In this document: in pieces, positions 15,341-24,389 of the stretch
Layout of the letters: each line of letters starts with the position of its first letter
How positions within the stretch are numbered: position 1 is the stretch's first letter
Source: Luteolibacter yonseiensis
Lineage (GTDB): Bacteria > Verrucomicrobiota > Verrucomicrobiia > Verrucomicrobiales > Akkermansiaceae
Length of the DNA stretch: 64,000 nt
NCBI RefSeq assembly: GCF_016595465.1
Contig: NZ_JAENIK010000004.1
Span: 558,001 to 622,000 of the forward strand
Direction of reading: 5' to 3'
Notes under the pieces: generated by a model
The model's input: only the letters and a program-made list of their open reading frames with translations
What the model was told of the DNA's origin: nothing
Database searches by the model: none
Translations under genes and position numbers: made by a program

Positions 15341-18300
15341 ATGCGTGCGAGCGTTCCGTTTTCATTGATTCTGCTTATCTCCTGCGGGCCGTTTTTTTAT
15401 CAGGCACCACCTCCCATCGCGGAATACCCCGAGCGTCTCGCGACAAAACGGTGGGAGGACTTGTTCACGGAATCATCACCCGGGGCCCCCCTTCTCCCGG
15501 ACAGGAAAGCGATGGAGGAATCCTGCCTGAAGCTTCCCGAAACCCTCAAGCCGATGGATACGGCGGCACGGCTGGCGGAGATCGACCGCCTGATCGAGAT
15601 CAATCGTGGAGGTGATTATTCACGGCTCACCGCGAACCTGCTTCATGAATGCCGCGAGCTGGCCGCCGATCCGGCGCTCTTCGATGTTTCAACCCATTAC
15701 CTCGATTGGCGTGTCAGGAATCCGTCGGTGTCCGTCACTCCGCTTCCAAGCCAGAAGCCGTGGGATATGGATGAGGCGGAATACGCCAAGGCGCGTGAGA
15801 ACCATCGGAACGATCTGTTGTTAAAAAGGGAATCATTCGTCCGCGAGCTGGCCACCTCCCCACCGGCGCTACTTCCCTATTGGCAGGTGCAGCAGGCGGC
15901 GTTCGAATACCGGAGCCGCGAATACCAGACCGCCGGACGGCTGTTCGCGGCGGTGGTTGAAAGCCATCCAAACCACCCCCGTGCCGAATCCGCCGGTCTC
16001 ATGCATGCCCTGTGCTTCCTGATGCAGGCACGTGAAATGAGGCGGACGGATTCCGAATCAGGAAACCTTTTCCAAGGTGACGGGGTGATGGAGTCTCTGG
16101 ACCGATCGGAAACCTTGTTGAATGAATACATCGCCGGTCATCCGACCGGTCGTTTTACTTCCGATGCCTGCGGCTGGCTCGGAGCGGTGGCTCTCGAAAG
16201 AGATGACCTCGGCCTGGCCGTGAAACATCAGCTCGATCGCCTGGAACGCCAGCAGACACGGGAGGTCCTGGGTTCGGTATTGCGCGAATGCGATTCCATT
16301 TTCGAAAGGTTGTTCGCTCGCGATGAGAAGGAAATGTCCGACGAGTGGCTCAGCGACAAACATGATTTCGACGCGAAGTCGGTGGCCCGGCACCCGCTTG
16401 TGGCCCGGTTGTTTGTCCAGCACGCGCTCGATCCCGCCGCAGCCGAAATGCTGGACCTCCGTTTGGACCGGGGTGAACCGGCTGACCGGGACACCATCGA
16501 ATTCCTGAAGAAGAGAACCCTCCGCTCCCAAAAATGGGTCGCCACGGCCCTCCGGGAGCTGGGCTCGGAACTGCTGCTCCGCAACGATCCCACGGACCAA
16601 ACCACGCTCACCGTCCTGGCCTGGTCCGCGTCCGGATCGGGCGAGCATGCCCAGGCCCTCGCACTGCTCGACCGGGTTCCCGCCGAAACCGCGCGCGACG
16701 AAGTGTTGCACGCGCGCGCCATCATCCTGCAGCGGCTCGGCAGGCACAAGGAGGCGGTGGCCGCCTTTGATCTGTTGAACCTGAATTTCCCATCAAGCCC
16801 GTTGGTAGAGGAACTCCCGCAGCGCAGGAGCATTTCGCTATTTCACAGCGGCCAGGCGGGTCTGGCTCTGGTGGGTTTGCTGGAATCAGGAGTCGATCCC
16901 GAGGACTCCGATATCGGCCTGTCCCCCGGTTACTATCATCCCCAATGGACGGATACCATCCTTCAGTTCGCATCCTTGGATCAACTTGCCACCGCGCTTC
17001 CCCAGCTTCCCGAGGATCATCCCGCGGCGACGACCATTCGGAATGTCATCCGCGCACGCGCTCTCTCCGCCGGGGACTTTCCGACCGCCCGAAGGTATGC
17101 GTCCCCTTGGAACCCGGCCCCATCCGATGAGCCGGATTCGCAAACATCAGACACCACACTTCCCGAAGATGCGGAGTGGCGGGAGGATATCGCACCGCTT
17201 GAGGATGCGATGAAACTGTTGAACGACCCCGCATCGAACATTGATAAACCCGCGCTGCATTTGATCGTCGCCCTCCACTGGTGGAAACACAGGGGGAACC
17301 TCACCATGCCGGCGCTGGAGGCAGCGGTTTATCATGACGATGAAAGAGAGAAGCGCGAGCTGCTCCGACGCCAGAACGGCATCCAGCTCGGATATGGCCA
17401 GGAGGCGGTCAACAAGGAGCTCGATTCACGGGATGAAGCGACCCATGCGCTGGCCCATGCGCTCGAAGCAGCCAAGAGCACCGATCCGGCGGTCGCCCGG
17501 GCGGCGCTCGAACTGGCGAACGAATGCCTCTTCCGCCGTGCGGAGTTCTCACTGTATCAGCTGAGCCGGGCCTTGGAAAGGGACGACAGCCGTTTGTCCG
17601 CCGATCTGGCGGACCGCTTGAATCAACTCACCCGATCGAAGTCAGCGGTGAAATACGATTTCCAACCCATTCCGGGTGGATGGATGCCCGGAGACCACAG
17701 CCCCTCGAATTCCACGAACGAGATCCTGGACATTCTGGCAACCGGTAGCTCGAAGCCGAAACTATCCGAATCAGACGAACAGGCCCAGTGGGTCAGGGAA
17801 AACGCTGTCTTGAACAAAGCCCTTTCAAGGGTGGTCCCCGGGATGGCCATGCCGGAGATACGGAATCTCCTGTCCGCCGAAAAACTTCGTCAGAACGAAC
17901 TGCGGAAAAAAATGAACCCGCTCGACAGCCTCGGCATCGTCACCTCGGTGGACAGACTGGACGATCTGATATCCGCGGCATCCCTGGCGGACATCACGGC
18001 GGTGGATTTCCTCAACTACCGGGACGAACGCAGCCATCAACTTCCCGCATCGTTCAAGAGCTTCGTCGATTTCCGCAACCGGGCCAGCATCCAGGCATCT
18101 GTTGATGAAACGGATAATGACAAAACCAATGCCGCCATCGCTGGCTGGAAAGAATATCTCGACACCTGGCCGGACAGTCCGAAAGCGGAAGCCGCGTCCC
18201 TGCGACTCATCCGCATGGTCGCACGCCAATCCCGTGGCAGGGTGGCCATCGGAGCGTTTGCTTTCCCTGAAGCTCCGATCCCGGGCGGTTACAAGCACGT

Positions 18301-18694
18301 CCGCCTTGGCGGGGCATGGTACAAATCCGATCCCGAAAAGATCCTGGGAATGCTGGCCGTCCATGAGCAGCGGTTTCCCGACGGGAGGTACCGGCAGGAC
18401 ATCAATCTGTTGAAAGCGGAATGCCTGATCGACAAGGGTCGGCTGTCTCCAGCGCTCTCCCTGCTGCTCGGAATTCTGGATGATCCTTTGACCGGAGACC
18501 TCCACCCCATCGCGGCCCTGGATTTCTGTGACATCAACCAGCGCTTGCTTGATTCAACGCAGAGAGACCAGGTCGTCACCGCGTTCAGGGAAAATCCGGA
18601 TGCCTTCCCGAGGCTCAAGCTGCTGGTTCATGGCGATACATTCCTCTCCCGTCTCAAACCCATGATGAGGTGGCTGGAGTCGGTGATCCGGTAA
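15341..18694 (+). CDS. Very large helical-repeat lipoprotein, function unknown
   Basis: The 1117-residue protein begins with a short lipoprotein signal (VPFSLILLISCGPFF, Cys 15 in LISC). It is predicted to be almost entirely helical, with TPR-like units: FEYRSREYQTAGRLFAAVVESHPNHP in two halves around residue 185, ALALLDRVPAE near 445, and LGRHKEAVAAFDLLNLNFP near 470. This suggests an envelope scaffold or adaptor. The CGPFF sequence right after the lipid anchor resembles N-termini of other large lipoproteins in Verrucomicrobia and Planctomycetes, as I remember them. No catalytic motif is visible. It lies directly downstream of the DUF3142-like gene. Confidence 0.75.
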   Translation: MRASVPFSLILLISCGPFFYQAPPPIAEYPERLATKRWEDLFTESSPGAPLLPDRKAMEESCLKLPETLKPMDTAARLAEIDRLIEINRGGDYSRLTANLLHECRELAADPALFDVSTHYLDWRVRNPSVSVTPLPSQKPWDMDEAEYAKARENHRNDLLLKRESFVRELATSPPALLPYWQVQQAAFEYRSREYQTAGRLFAAVVESHPNHPRAESAGLMHALCFLMQAREMRRTDSESGNLFQGDGVMESLDRSETLLNEYIAGHPTGRFTSDACGWLGAVALERDDLGLAVKHQLDRLERQQTREVLGSVLRECDSIFERLFARDEKEMSDEWLSDKHDFDAKSVARHPLVARLFVQHALDPAAAEMLDLRLDRGEPADRDTIEFLKKRTLRSQKWVATALRELGSELLLRNDPTDQTTLTVLAWSASGSGEHAQALALLDRVPAETARDEVLHARAIILQRLGRHKEAVAAFDLLNLNFPSSPLVEELPQRRSISLFHSGQAGLALVGLLESGVDPEDSDIGLSPGYYHPQWTDTILQFASLDQLATALPQLPEDHPAATTIRNVIRARALSAGDFPTARRYASPWNPAPSDEPDSQTSDTTLPEDAEWREDIAPLEDAMKLLNDPASNIDKPALHLIVALHWWKHRGNLTMPALEAAVYHDDEREKRELLRRQNGIQLGYGQEAVNKELDSRDEATHALAHALEAAKSTDPAVARAALELANECLFRRAEFSLYQLSRALERDDSRLSADLADRLNQLTRSKSAVKYDFQPIPGGWMPGDHSPSNSTNEILDILATGSSKPKLSESDEQAQWVRENAVLNKALSRVVPGMAMPEIRNLLSAEKLRQNELRKKMNPLDSLGIVTSVDRLDDLISAASLADITAVDFLNYRDERSHQLPASFKSFVDFRNRASIQASVDETDNDKTNAAIAGWKEYLDTWPDSPKAEAASLRLIRMVARQSRGRVAIGAFAFPEAPIPGGYKHVRLGGAWYKSDPEKILGMLAVHEQRFPDGRYRQDINLLKAECLIDKGRLSPALSLLLGILDDPLTGDLHPIAALDFCDINQRLLDSTQRDQVVTAFRENPDAFPRLKLLVHGDTFLSRLKPMMRWLESVIR

Positions 18695-18713
18695 AGCCTC
18701 AAACCGGGATGTC

Positions 18714-19682
18714 TCACGGCACCAGATCATTCTCCGCCAGCCACTCCGGATTATACAGCTTGGACTGGTACTTCTGTCCGGTGTCGCAGAGGATGGTGAC
18801 GATGGTTTTTCCCGGGCCATGGTCCTGGGCGTAGCGGAGCGCCCCGCCGATGTTGATGCCGCTGGAGAGTCCGAGGAAAAGACCTTCCTCACGCAGGAGC
18901 TGGTGGATGAGGGAAATGGCCGTGTGGTCGTCGATCCGGTAGGATTTGTCCACCTGGAGATCCTCGATATTTTTTGTCACGCGGCCCTGCCCGATGCCTT
19001 CCGCGAAAGAGTCACCGTCGTCGAGGTCGAGACGCTTCTGGGTGAACCATCCCCACATGGCGGCACCGTACGGATCCGCACAGACCGTCGCGATGTTCGG
19101 GTTCCTGCTTTTCAGGAAGAGCGAGGTTCCCGCAAGCGTGCCGCCGGTCCCGATGGCGGCGACGAAGGCGTTCACGGTGCCGTCGGTCTGGGCGAGGATT
19201 TCAGGACCGGTGGTGTCGAAGTGGGCCTGGCGGTTCGCGAGGTTGTCAAACTGGTTCGCCCAGAACCAACCCTTTTCCGCCGCGAGGCGGCGTGCGATGT
19301 GGTTGTAGTTGTCCGGATCGCTGTAGGGCTTGGCGGGCACCGGGATGACCTCGGCGCCAAGGGCGCGGAGCAACGCGATTTTTTCCGGGGCCTGGGTTTC
19401 CGGAATGATGATGACGCTTTTATATCCCCGCGCCTGTCCGATGATGGTGAGGCCGATGCCGGTGTTTCCAGCGGTTCCCTCCACGATCGTACTGCCGGGA
19501 AACAGCAGGCCGTCCTTCTCCGCCTGCCGGATGATGCCGAGCGCGGCGCGGTCCTTGACGGAGCCGCCGGGGTTCATGAATTCCGCCTTGCCGAGGATCT
19601 CGCAGCCGGTGAGGTCGGAGATCCTGTTCAGCCGGATAAGCGGGGTGTTGCCGACGAAGTGGTCGAGTCCGTGGTAGCTCAT
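18714..19682 (-). CDS. cysK: Cysteine synthase (O-acetylserine sulfhydrylase)
   Basis: The 322-residue PLP enzyme makes cysteine from O-acetylserine and sulfide. NPGGSVKDRAAL carries the PLP Lys 43, EGTAGNTGIGLT is the substrate loop (TAGNTG where TSGNTG is commoner), and IGTGGTLAGTS holds the phosphate. The chain ends in VTILCDTGQKYQSKLYN. It is the last gene of the encapsulin operon, 14 bp after cysE. In Synechococcus the equivalent gene in the srp cluster is srpG. Confidence 0.93.
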   Translation of the reverse strand: MSYHGLDHFVGNTPLIRLNRISDLTGCEILGKAEFMNPGGSVKDRAALGIIRQAEKDGLLFPGSTIVEGTAGNTGIGLTIIGQARGYKSVIIIPETQAPEKIALLRALGAEVIPVPAKPYSDPDNYNHIARRLAAEKGWFWANQFDNLANRQAHFDTTGPEILAQTDGTVNAFVAAIGTGGTLAGTSLFLKSRNPNIATVCADPYGAAMWGWFTQKRLDLDDGDSFAEGIGQGRVTKNIEDLQVDKSYRIDDHTAISLIHQLLREEGLFLGLSSGINIGGALRYAQDHGPGKTIVTILCDTGQKYQSKLYNPEWLAENDLVP

Positions 19683-19696
19683 AAAATGTCAGATTG

Positions 19697-20650
19697 TCAG
19701 ATGGACCAGGATAGGTCGGCATGCTCGCGGTGGATCTTGCTGCGGATGGACAGGTTTTTCTCCTCGTAGATCACCAATGAATCGGGAGGGATGCTGTGCA
19801 TGAGGAAGACGTTCGCACCGATGGTGGAGTTCGAGCCGATGATGGTCTCTCCGCCGAGGATGGTGGAGTTCGGGTAGATGGTGACGTTGTCGCCGAGGTT
19901 CGGGTGGCGCTTGAGACCCTTGATGACCGAGCCCGCGTCATCCTTGATGAAGGACCGTGCGCCGAGGGTGACGCCGTGATAGATCTTGCAGTGGTTGCCG
20001 ATGTTGCACGTCTCCCCGATGACGACACCCGTGCCGTGATCGATGAAAAAGTGCGCGCCGATGCTCGCTCCGGGATGGATGTCGATGCCCGTGCGGCTGT
20101 GCGCCCACTCCGTCATCATCCGCGGAATCATGGGCGCGCCCGCGCGATAGAGCCGGTGGGCGAGACGCTGGATGGAGATGGCCTCGATGAACGGATAGGA
20201 AAGGATGATCTCCTCATGGCTTCTTGCCGAGGGATCGTTCTTGTATGCCGCCTCGATGTCCGTGCGCAGCACCTCGCGGACGATGTGGAGCGCCTTGCAG
20301 AATTTCTGGATGATCGGCTTGGTCCTGCCGGTCGGGCGCTGCGGATCGCCGATGCGCACGCTCTTGCGGATCTGGTCTTCCAGGCGGACGACCAGTTCCG
20401 CGAGCCGCTTGGATGTCAGGTCTGCGATGGAACCCTCGCGGATGACGTCATTGTCATGGAAACCGGGGAAAAGCAGTTGCAGCAGGCTTTCGCAAATCTC
20501 TCCCACCGCGTGTTTCGACGGCAGGTTGAGCGACTCGCTGTGGTTCAGACCGCCGAAGTTCTGGTAGGACGCCAGCAATTTCCTGACGATCTCGTCGTGC
20601 TGGGAGACCGGTATTTCCGTTGCCGGGGGAAGGGATGGATGGTTGCTCAT
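19697..20650 (-). CDS. cysE: Serine O-acetyltransferase (EpsC/SrpH type)
   Basis: The 317-residue enzyme acetylates serine to O-acetylserine. I start at ATG 20650, which overlaps the rhodanese stop in ATGA; the open frame upstream is antisense noise. The N-terminal helical domain contains RTDIEAAYKNDPSA. The left-handed beta-helix shows DIHPGASIGAHFFIDHGTG with the catalytic His residues, and IYHGVTLGARS. An inserted loop then reads KRHPNLGDNVTIYP, as in the longer EpsC/SrpH branch. With cysK downstream it completes serine-to-cysteine conversion within the encapsulin operon. Confidence 0.92.
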   Translation of the reverse strand: MSNHPSLPPATEIPVSQHDEIVRKLLASYQNFGGLNHSESLNLPSKHAVGEICESLLQLLFPGFHDNDVIREGSIADLTSKRLAELVVRLEDQIRKSVRIGDPQRPTGRTKPIIQKFCKALHIVREVLRTDIEAAYKNDPSARSHEEIILSYPFIEAISIQRLAHRLYRAGAPMIPRMMTEWAHSRTGIDIHPGASIGAHFFIDHGTGVVIGETCNIGNHCKIYHGVTLGARSFIKDDAGSVIKGLKRHPNLGDNVTIYPNSTILGGETIIGSNSTIGANVFLMHSIPPDSLVIYEEKNLSIRSKIHREHADLSWSI

Positions 20651-21183
20651 GCCGGGCGGCGCTTGTTCCATGGAGCTTTGGCGAGCAGGAGGCCCATGCC
20701 GCACCAATCCGTGATGCCGGCGAAGATGAGTCCGGAACCGACTAAAGCGGGGATTCCGTAAAATCCCGGATGAATGAAATATCCCAGCAACACTCCTGAC
20801 AGGACGAGCGAACCCGCTCCGATGCGCACCTGGCGCTCGAGGCTGATGACGGAACCCTGTCCGTTTTCCACCGGCAGCCCTGCGGCGATCCATGCCAAGG
20901 TCCCGCCTTCGACGACCACGGCATTTCCAAATCCCTCCCTGGCAAACTGGTCGGCGGCCTTGGTGGCACGTTGTCCGGAGCGGCAGAGGATGTAGACGGG
21001 CTGGTTCTCCGGCACTTTTCCTCCGGCCACCAGCGCCTTGGGCGAGAGTTCGTCCAAGGGGACATTGACCGCCTCCTTCACATGGGTCGCGTCGTATTCC
21101 ACAGCCGTCCGGACATCGATGAGCGGAAGATCCGGCCGGGTTGCAAGAAGCTGCGAAAGTTCTTTGGGAGTGATGGATTTCAT
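20647..21183 (-). CDS. Rhodanese with C-terminal membrane helices
   Basis: The 178-residue protein has an N-terminal rhodanese domain with the active-site loop CRSGQR (Cys 67). A DUF2892-type pair of hydrophobic segments follows (about residues 120-165, SLVLSGVLLGYFIHPGFYGI), as in E. coli YgaP. Such proteins accept sulfur as a persulfide on the Cys and are held at the membrane. It begins 3 bp after the HAD gene. Beside a cysteine desulfurase it is a natural acceptor of desulfurase-derived sulfur. Whether it can contact an encapsulated enzyme is unknown. Confidence 0.88.
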   Translation of the reverse strand: MKSITPKELSQLLATRPDLPLIDVRTAVEYDATHVKEAVNVPLDELSPKALVAGGKVPENQPVYILCRSGQRATKAADQFAREGFGNAVVVEGGTLAWIAAGLPVENGQGSVISLERQVRIGAGSLVLSGVLLGYFIHPGFYGIPALVGSGLIFAGITDWCGMGLLLAKAPWNKRRPA

Positions 21184-21186
21184 GAA

Positions 21187-21657
21187 TCAGGACCGGAGTG
21201 TGGCGATGAGTCTCTTGGGATAACGAAGCAGTTCCAGCGCGTCGAGAATGTTCGTGGTGACGACATCCGCCCGGCTGAGCGCCCGCAGGGATCCTCCTTC
21301 TTTCTGAAGGGTGAAAATGCCCACCGCCGCTGCTTCCAACATCTTGCGGTCGTTGCGGCCGTTGCCGATGGCGATGGCGGACTCCGCGCCAAGCCCCTTC
21401 AGATAATCGAGCTTGGCCTCGGCCTGCTGGCTTGGGGGAAGAATGGTCAGCGTGACCGGCAGGTCCGACAAATGCTGCGCGGCCAGCCCGAAGGTGTCCG
21501 CCGTGACGACATGGATTTCCAGCGAAGGAGCCAGCATGCCAAGCACTTCGCGGACTCCCGGCAGGAGGTTTCCGTCCAGCGCGAGTGTCCCGTTGTAATC
21601 CACAACGAGGTATTTGATGGTGAAGGCTCCGAAGCCGGGGATGTCCAGGTCGATCAT
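21187..21657 (-). CDS. HAD-superfamily protein (soluble P-type-ATPase-like)
   Basis: The 156-residue product has the HAD motif I as VVDYNGTLALDG (Asp 20), motif II around VTADTFG, and motifs III/IV in AIAIGNGRNDRKMLE. The second acidic residue of motif I is Asn (DxN), a variant seen in the small COG4087 group of soluble P-type-ATPase-like proteins. The fold is therefore secure but phosphatase activity is not. It lies between the desulfurase (19 bp gap) and the rhodanese (3 bp gap), so it belongs to the encapsulin operon. It is not one of the usual sulfur genes of these loci as I know them. Confidence 0.8.
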   Translation of the reverse strand: MIDLDIPGFGAFTIKYLVVDYNGTLALDGNLLPGVREVLGMLAPSLEIHVVTADTFGLAAQHLSDLPVTLTILPPSQQAEAKLDYLKGLGAESAIAIGNGRNDRKMLEAAAVGIFTLQKEGGSLRALSRADVVTTNILDALELLRYPKRLIATLRS

Positions 21658-21676
21658 GGCGGGTGGGATGTCGGGT

Positions 21677-23461
21677 TCAGCGTTTTACGATCTGGTGGAG
21701 ACCGTGGACCAGGGCATCCACTTCCGCAAATGTGTTATAGAACGCCAGCGACGGTCTCACGGTCGTCTCGACACCGAAGTGCCGGAGGGCGGGCATGGCG
21801 CAGTGGTGCCCGGCCCGCACGGCGATGCCTTGCTGGTCGAGGTGTTTCGCGATGAGCGCGTTCTCAATGCCCGGGATGACGAATCCGAGCACGCTCGCCT
21901 TGTGATGCGCGGTGCCGATCGGACGCAGGCCCGGGACGGAAGCGAGCGCGGCGGTCGCATATTCCAACAACGAGTGCTCGTATGCGGCGAGGGCCGGGAT
22001 GCCGACGCTGAAGAGGTAGTCGATGGCCGCGCCCAGACCGACGACTCCGGCGATATCCGGCGTGCCGGCTTCGAATTTCTCCGGAGCGTTGTTATAAACC
22101 GTCTTTTCGAACGTCACATCGCGGATCATGTGGCCGCCGCCCTGCCATGGAGGCATGGCTTCCAAAAGATGCGACTTCCCGTACAACGCGCCGATGCCGG
22201 TGGGACCGAACACCTTGTGGCCGGAAAACACGAAGAAATCCGCATCCATGGCCTGAACGTTGATCGGAATGTGGGGAGTGGACTGCGCGCCATCCACCAG
22301 GACCGGGACGCCATGGCTGTGGGCGATGGCGATGATCTCTTCGACGGGGTTGATCGTGCCGAGCGCGTTGGACACCTGCGTGATGGAAACGATCTTCGTG
22401 CGGGCGTTGAACAGCCCGGGCACCTCCTCCAACAGCAGCTCCCCACGGTCATTCGCGGGAATCACGCGGATCTTCGCACCGGTTTGTGCGGCGAGAAGCT
22501 GCCATGGCACGATGTTGGCGTGGTGCTCCAGCACGCTGAGGATGATCTCGTCCCCTTCGCCGATGTTCTGTTTTCCATAACTCTGTGCGACGAGGTTGAT
22601 CGCTTCCGTGGTGCCACGGACAAACACGATTTCCTTCGCATCCCCCGCGCCGAGAAACTGGCGGACCTTTTCACGGCCGGACTCGAAAAGCTCGGTCGAG
22701 CGGCCCGCCAGCGTGTGTGCCGCACGATGGATGTTGGAATTGTCCCGGCCATAGTAGCTGGAGGTCGCGTCAAGCACGCTCTGCGGCTTGTGGGTGGTGG
22801 CGGCATTGTCCAGCCAGATGAGGGGATGGCCGTTCACCCGCTGGTGCAGGGCCGGAAAATCCCTGCGCACCCCTTCCACGTCGAAACCTGCCAAAGGAGC
22901 CTCCAACGCGGTTGACGGATACGCCACATCCTTCGGCACGCCGCTGGATCCGATGCCCTCGAGGAAGTAGAATTGCGATCCGCTCTCCAACAGTTCGAAA
23001 CCGGGCAACTCGAAATGACTTCCGGCGGCGGACCGTGAGGAGGCCGGGTTATTGAAGTTTTTCGAGTAGGAATACGGTTCGCCGAATTCGTGCGAATCCT
23101 TCGATCCGGGGACATGCCCTCCCTGTGGGGTCGACCCACCCGGCACGTCCCTGTCCGGTTCCGCGGCAACCACCGTAGGATGCACGGGTGGAGGCGCGTC
23201 CGGGGAATGCGACGAAGGAAACCCGCCCGACAAATCGATCTCCCGCGAACCCGTCGTGGGACCCGATGGCGACGACGGCACATGGGCGGGGACACCGGCC
23301 ACGGTGGCGGGCGGAGTGACAGGTGCGTCGGGCACGGAAGGCACGCGGTTCGAGCTGGCGAAAATCTCATTCGCCAGCCGCGAGATCAGGTCGTTGCCGA
23401 AAGGATCGCCCGTTCCCGGATCAGCCTCGAGCAGGCCGGGATGGAGGCGGTTTTCAGACAT
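21677..23461 (-). CDS. Cysteine desulfurase, family 2A encapsulin cargo
   Basis: The 594-residue protein is a SufS-type PLP desulfurase with about 195 extra N-terminal residues. ATG 23461 lies inside the shell gene's end (TATGTCTGA), so shell and cargo translation overlap by 8 bp. The extension is Pro/Gly/Ser-rich and low in hydrophobic content apart from NDLISRLANEIF (residues 23-34), SHFELPGFELL (148-158) and SQFYFLEG (162-169). Similar short motifs in this class of cargo are known to direct loading. The catalytic part has WLDNAATTHKP, VLEHHANIVPW, VDGAQSTPH, PLP Lys 416 in FSGHKVFGPTG and the persulfide Cys 554 in RAGHHCAMP. It releases sulfur from cysteine, presumably inside the shell. 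Confidence 0.92.
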   Translation of the reverse strand: MSENRLHPGLLEADPGTGDPFGNDLISRLANEIFASSNRVPSVPDAPVTPPATVAGVPAHVPSSPSGPTTGSREIDLSGGFPSSHSPDAPPPVHPTVVAAEPDRDVPGGSTPQGGHVPGSKDSHEFGEPYSYSKNFNNPASSRSAAGSHFELPGFELLESGSQFYFLEGIGSSGVPKDVAYPSTALEAPLAGFDVEGVRRDFPALHQRVNGHPLIWLDNAATTHKPQSVLDATSSYYGRDNSNIHRAAHTLAGRSTELFESGREKVRQFLGAGDAKEIVFVRGTTEAINLVAQSYGKQNIGEGDEIILSVLEHHANIVPWQLLAAQTGAKIRVIPANDRGELLLEEVPGLFNARTKIVSITQVSNALGTINPVEEIIAIAHSHGVPVLVDGAQSTPHIPINVQAMDADFFVFSGHKVFGPTGIGALYGKSHLLEAMPPWQGGGHMIRDVTFEKTVYNNAPEKFEAGTPDIAGVVGLGAAIDYLFSVGIPALAAYEHSLLEYATAALASVPGLRPIGTAHHKASVLGFVIPGIENALIAKHLDQQGIAVRAGHHCAMPALRHFGVETTVRPSLAFYNTFAEVDALVHGLHQIVKR

Positions 23462-24389
23462 ACTCGTGGTAGTTGTTGATGGAAACGTCGTCGAGACGGG
23501 CGATCGCGTCGTCGCCAAGCTTTGCCACGGAGAAATAACGGGTCACCAGGTGCGAGGCGATGGAGTGCTCGTTCGTGCCCATGTAGCGCACCGAGAGGCC
23601 CGGCTCGATCTCACCGGTCACCCCGGCTTTCTGAAGACCGACGATGCCGCGCTGCTTCTCACCCACGCGCAGCAGGAGGATGCTGGTCTTGCCGTTTTCA
23701 TCAATGGCCAGCTTGTTGCTGGGGATGAGCGGGATGCCGCGCCAGGTGATGAAGGGCGAGCCGAAAAGGGTCACGGTCGGCGGTGGCACGCCACGGCGCG
23801 TGGCCTCGCGTCCGAAGGCGGCGATGGCATAGGGATGGGCGAGGAAAAACGCCGGCTTCTTCCAAACGAGCTTGATGAGTTCGTCCAGGTCGTCCGGCGT
23901 CGGGGTGCCCTTGCGGGTCTTGATGGTCTGGGATTCGGCGACCACGTTCACGAGGCCGAATTCGGGGTGGTTGAGGAGCTCGGACTCCTCGCGCTCCTTC
24001 ACCGCTTCCACGGTGAGGCGCACCTGCTCGCGAAGCTGGTCCACCGCGTTCGAATACAGGTCCGTGACACGCGTATGGGTGTTCAGCACGGTCTGGATCG
24101 AACTGAGATGGTACTCGTGGGGATCGTTCTCGTAATCCACGAAAGTGGTCGGCAGCTTGGGTTCGCCATCGTCCACGGTCAGGAGTTCGATGGCGACGCC
24201 GCTTTCCTTGCGCTTCACGCGGTTCACGCGATAGACGCCGCCATCGACATCCACCCATGGCAGGAGGATGTGCAGCCAGCGTGGTGTGATGTCATCCCAT
24301 TGCGGCGGGGTGACGGTGGCGTTCGCAAGATTGCGGGCGGTCTCGGCGCTGAGGCTGAGGCCGGACGGATAATGATTGGAGTGGCTCAT
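23454..24389 (-). CDS. Family 2A encapsulin shell protein (SrpI-like)
   Basis: The 311-residue protein is an HK97-fold nanocompartment subunit. I start at ATG 24389 (MSHSNHYPSG). It contains TARNLANATVTPPQWDDITPRWLHILLPWV, here broken into TARNLANAT (residues 17-25) and ITPRWLHILLPWV (34-46). GGVYRVNRVK (50-59), an acidic E-loop region and the C-terminal GTNEHSIASHLVTRYFSVAKLGDDA follow. These blocks and the length fit SrpI-type family 2A shells, which form 60-subunit cages of about 25 nm. It is the first gene of the six-gene operon. No Shine-Dalgarno sequence is evident just before the start. Confidence 0.93.
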   Translation of the reverse strand: MSHSNHYPSGLSLSAETARNLANATVTPPQWDDITPRWLHILLPWVDVDGGVYRVNRVKRKESGVAIELLTVDDGEPKLPTTFVDYENDPHEYHLSSIQTVLNTHTRVTDLYSNAVDQLREQVRLTVEAVKEREESELLNHPEFGLVNVVAESQTIKTRKGTPTPDDLDELIKLVWKKPAFFLAHPYAIAAFGREATRRGVPPPTVTLFGSPFITWRGIPLIPSNKLAIDENGKTSILLLRVGEKQRGIVGLQKAGVTGEIEPGLSVRYMGTNEHSIASHLVTRYFSVAKLGDDAIARLDDVSINNYHEYV

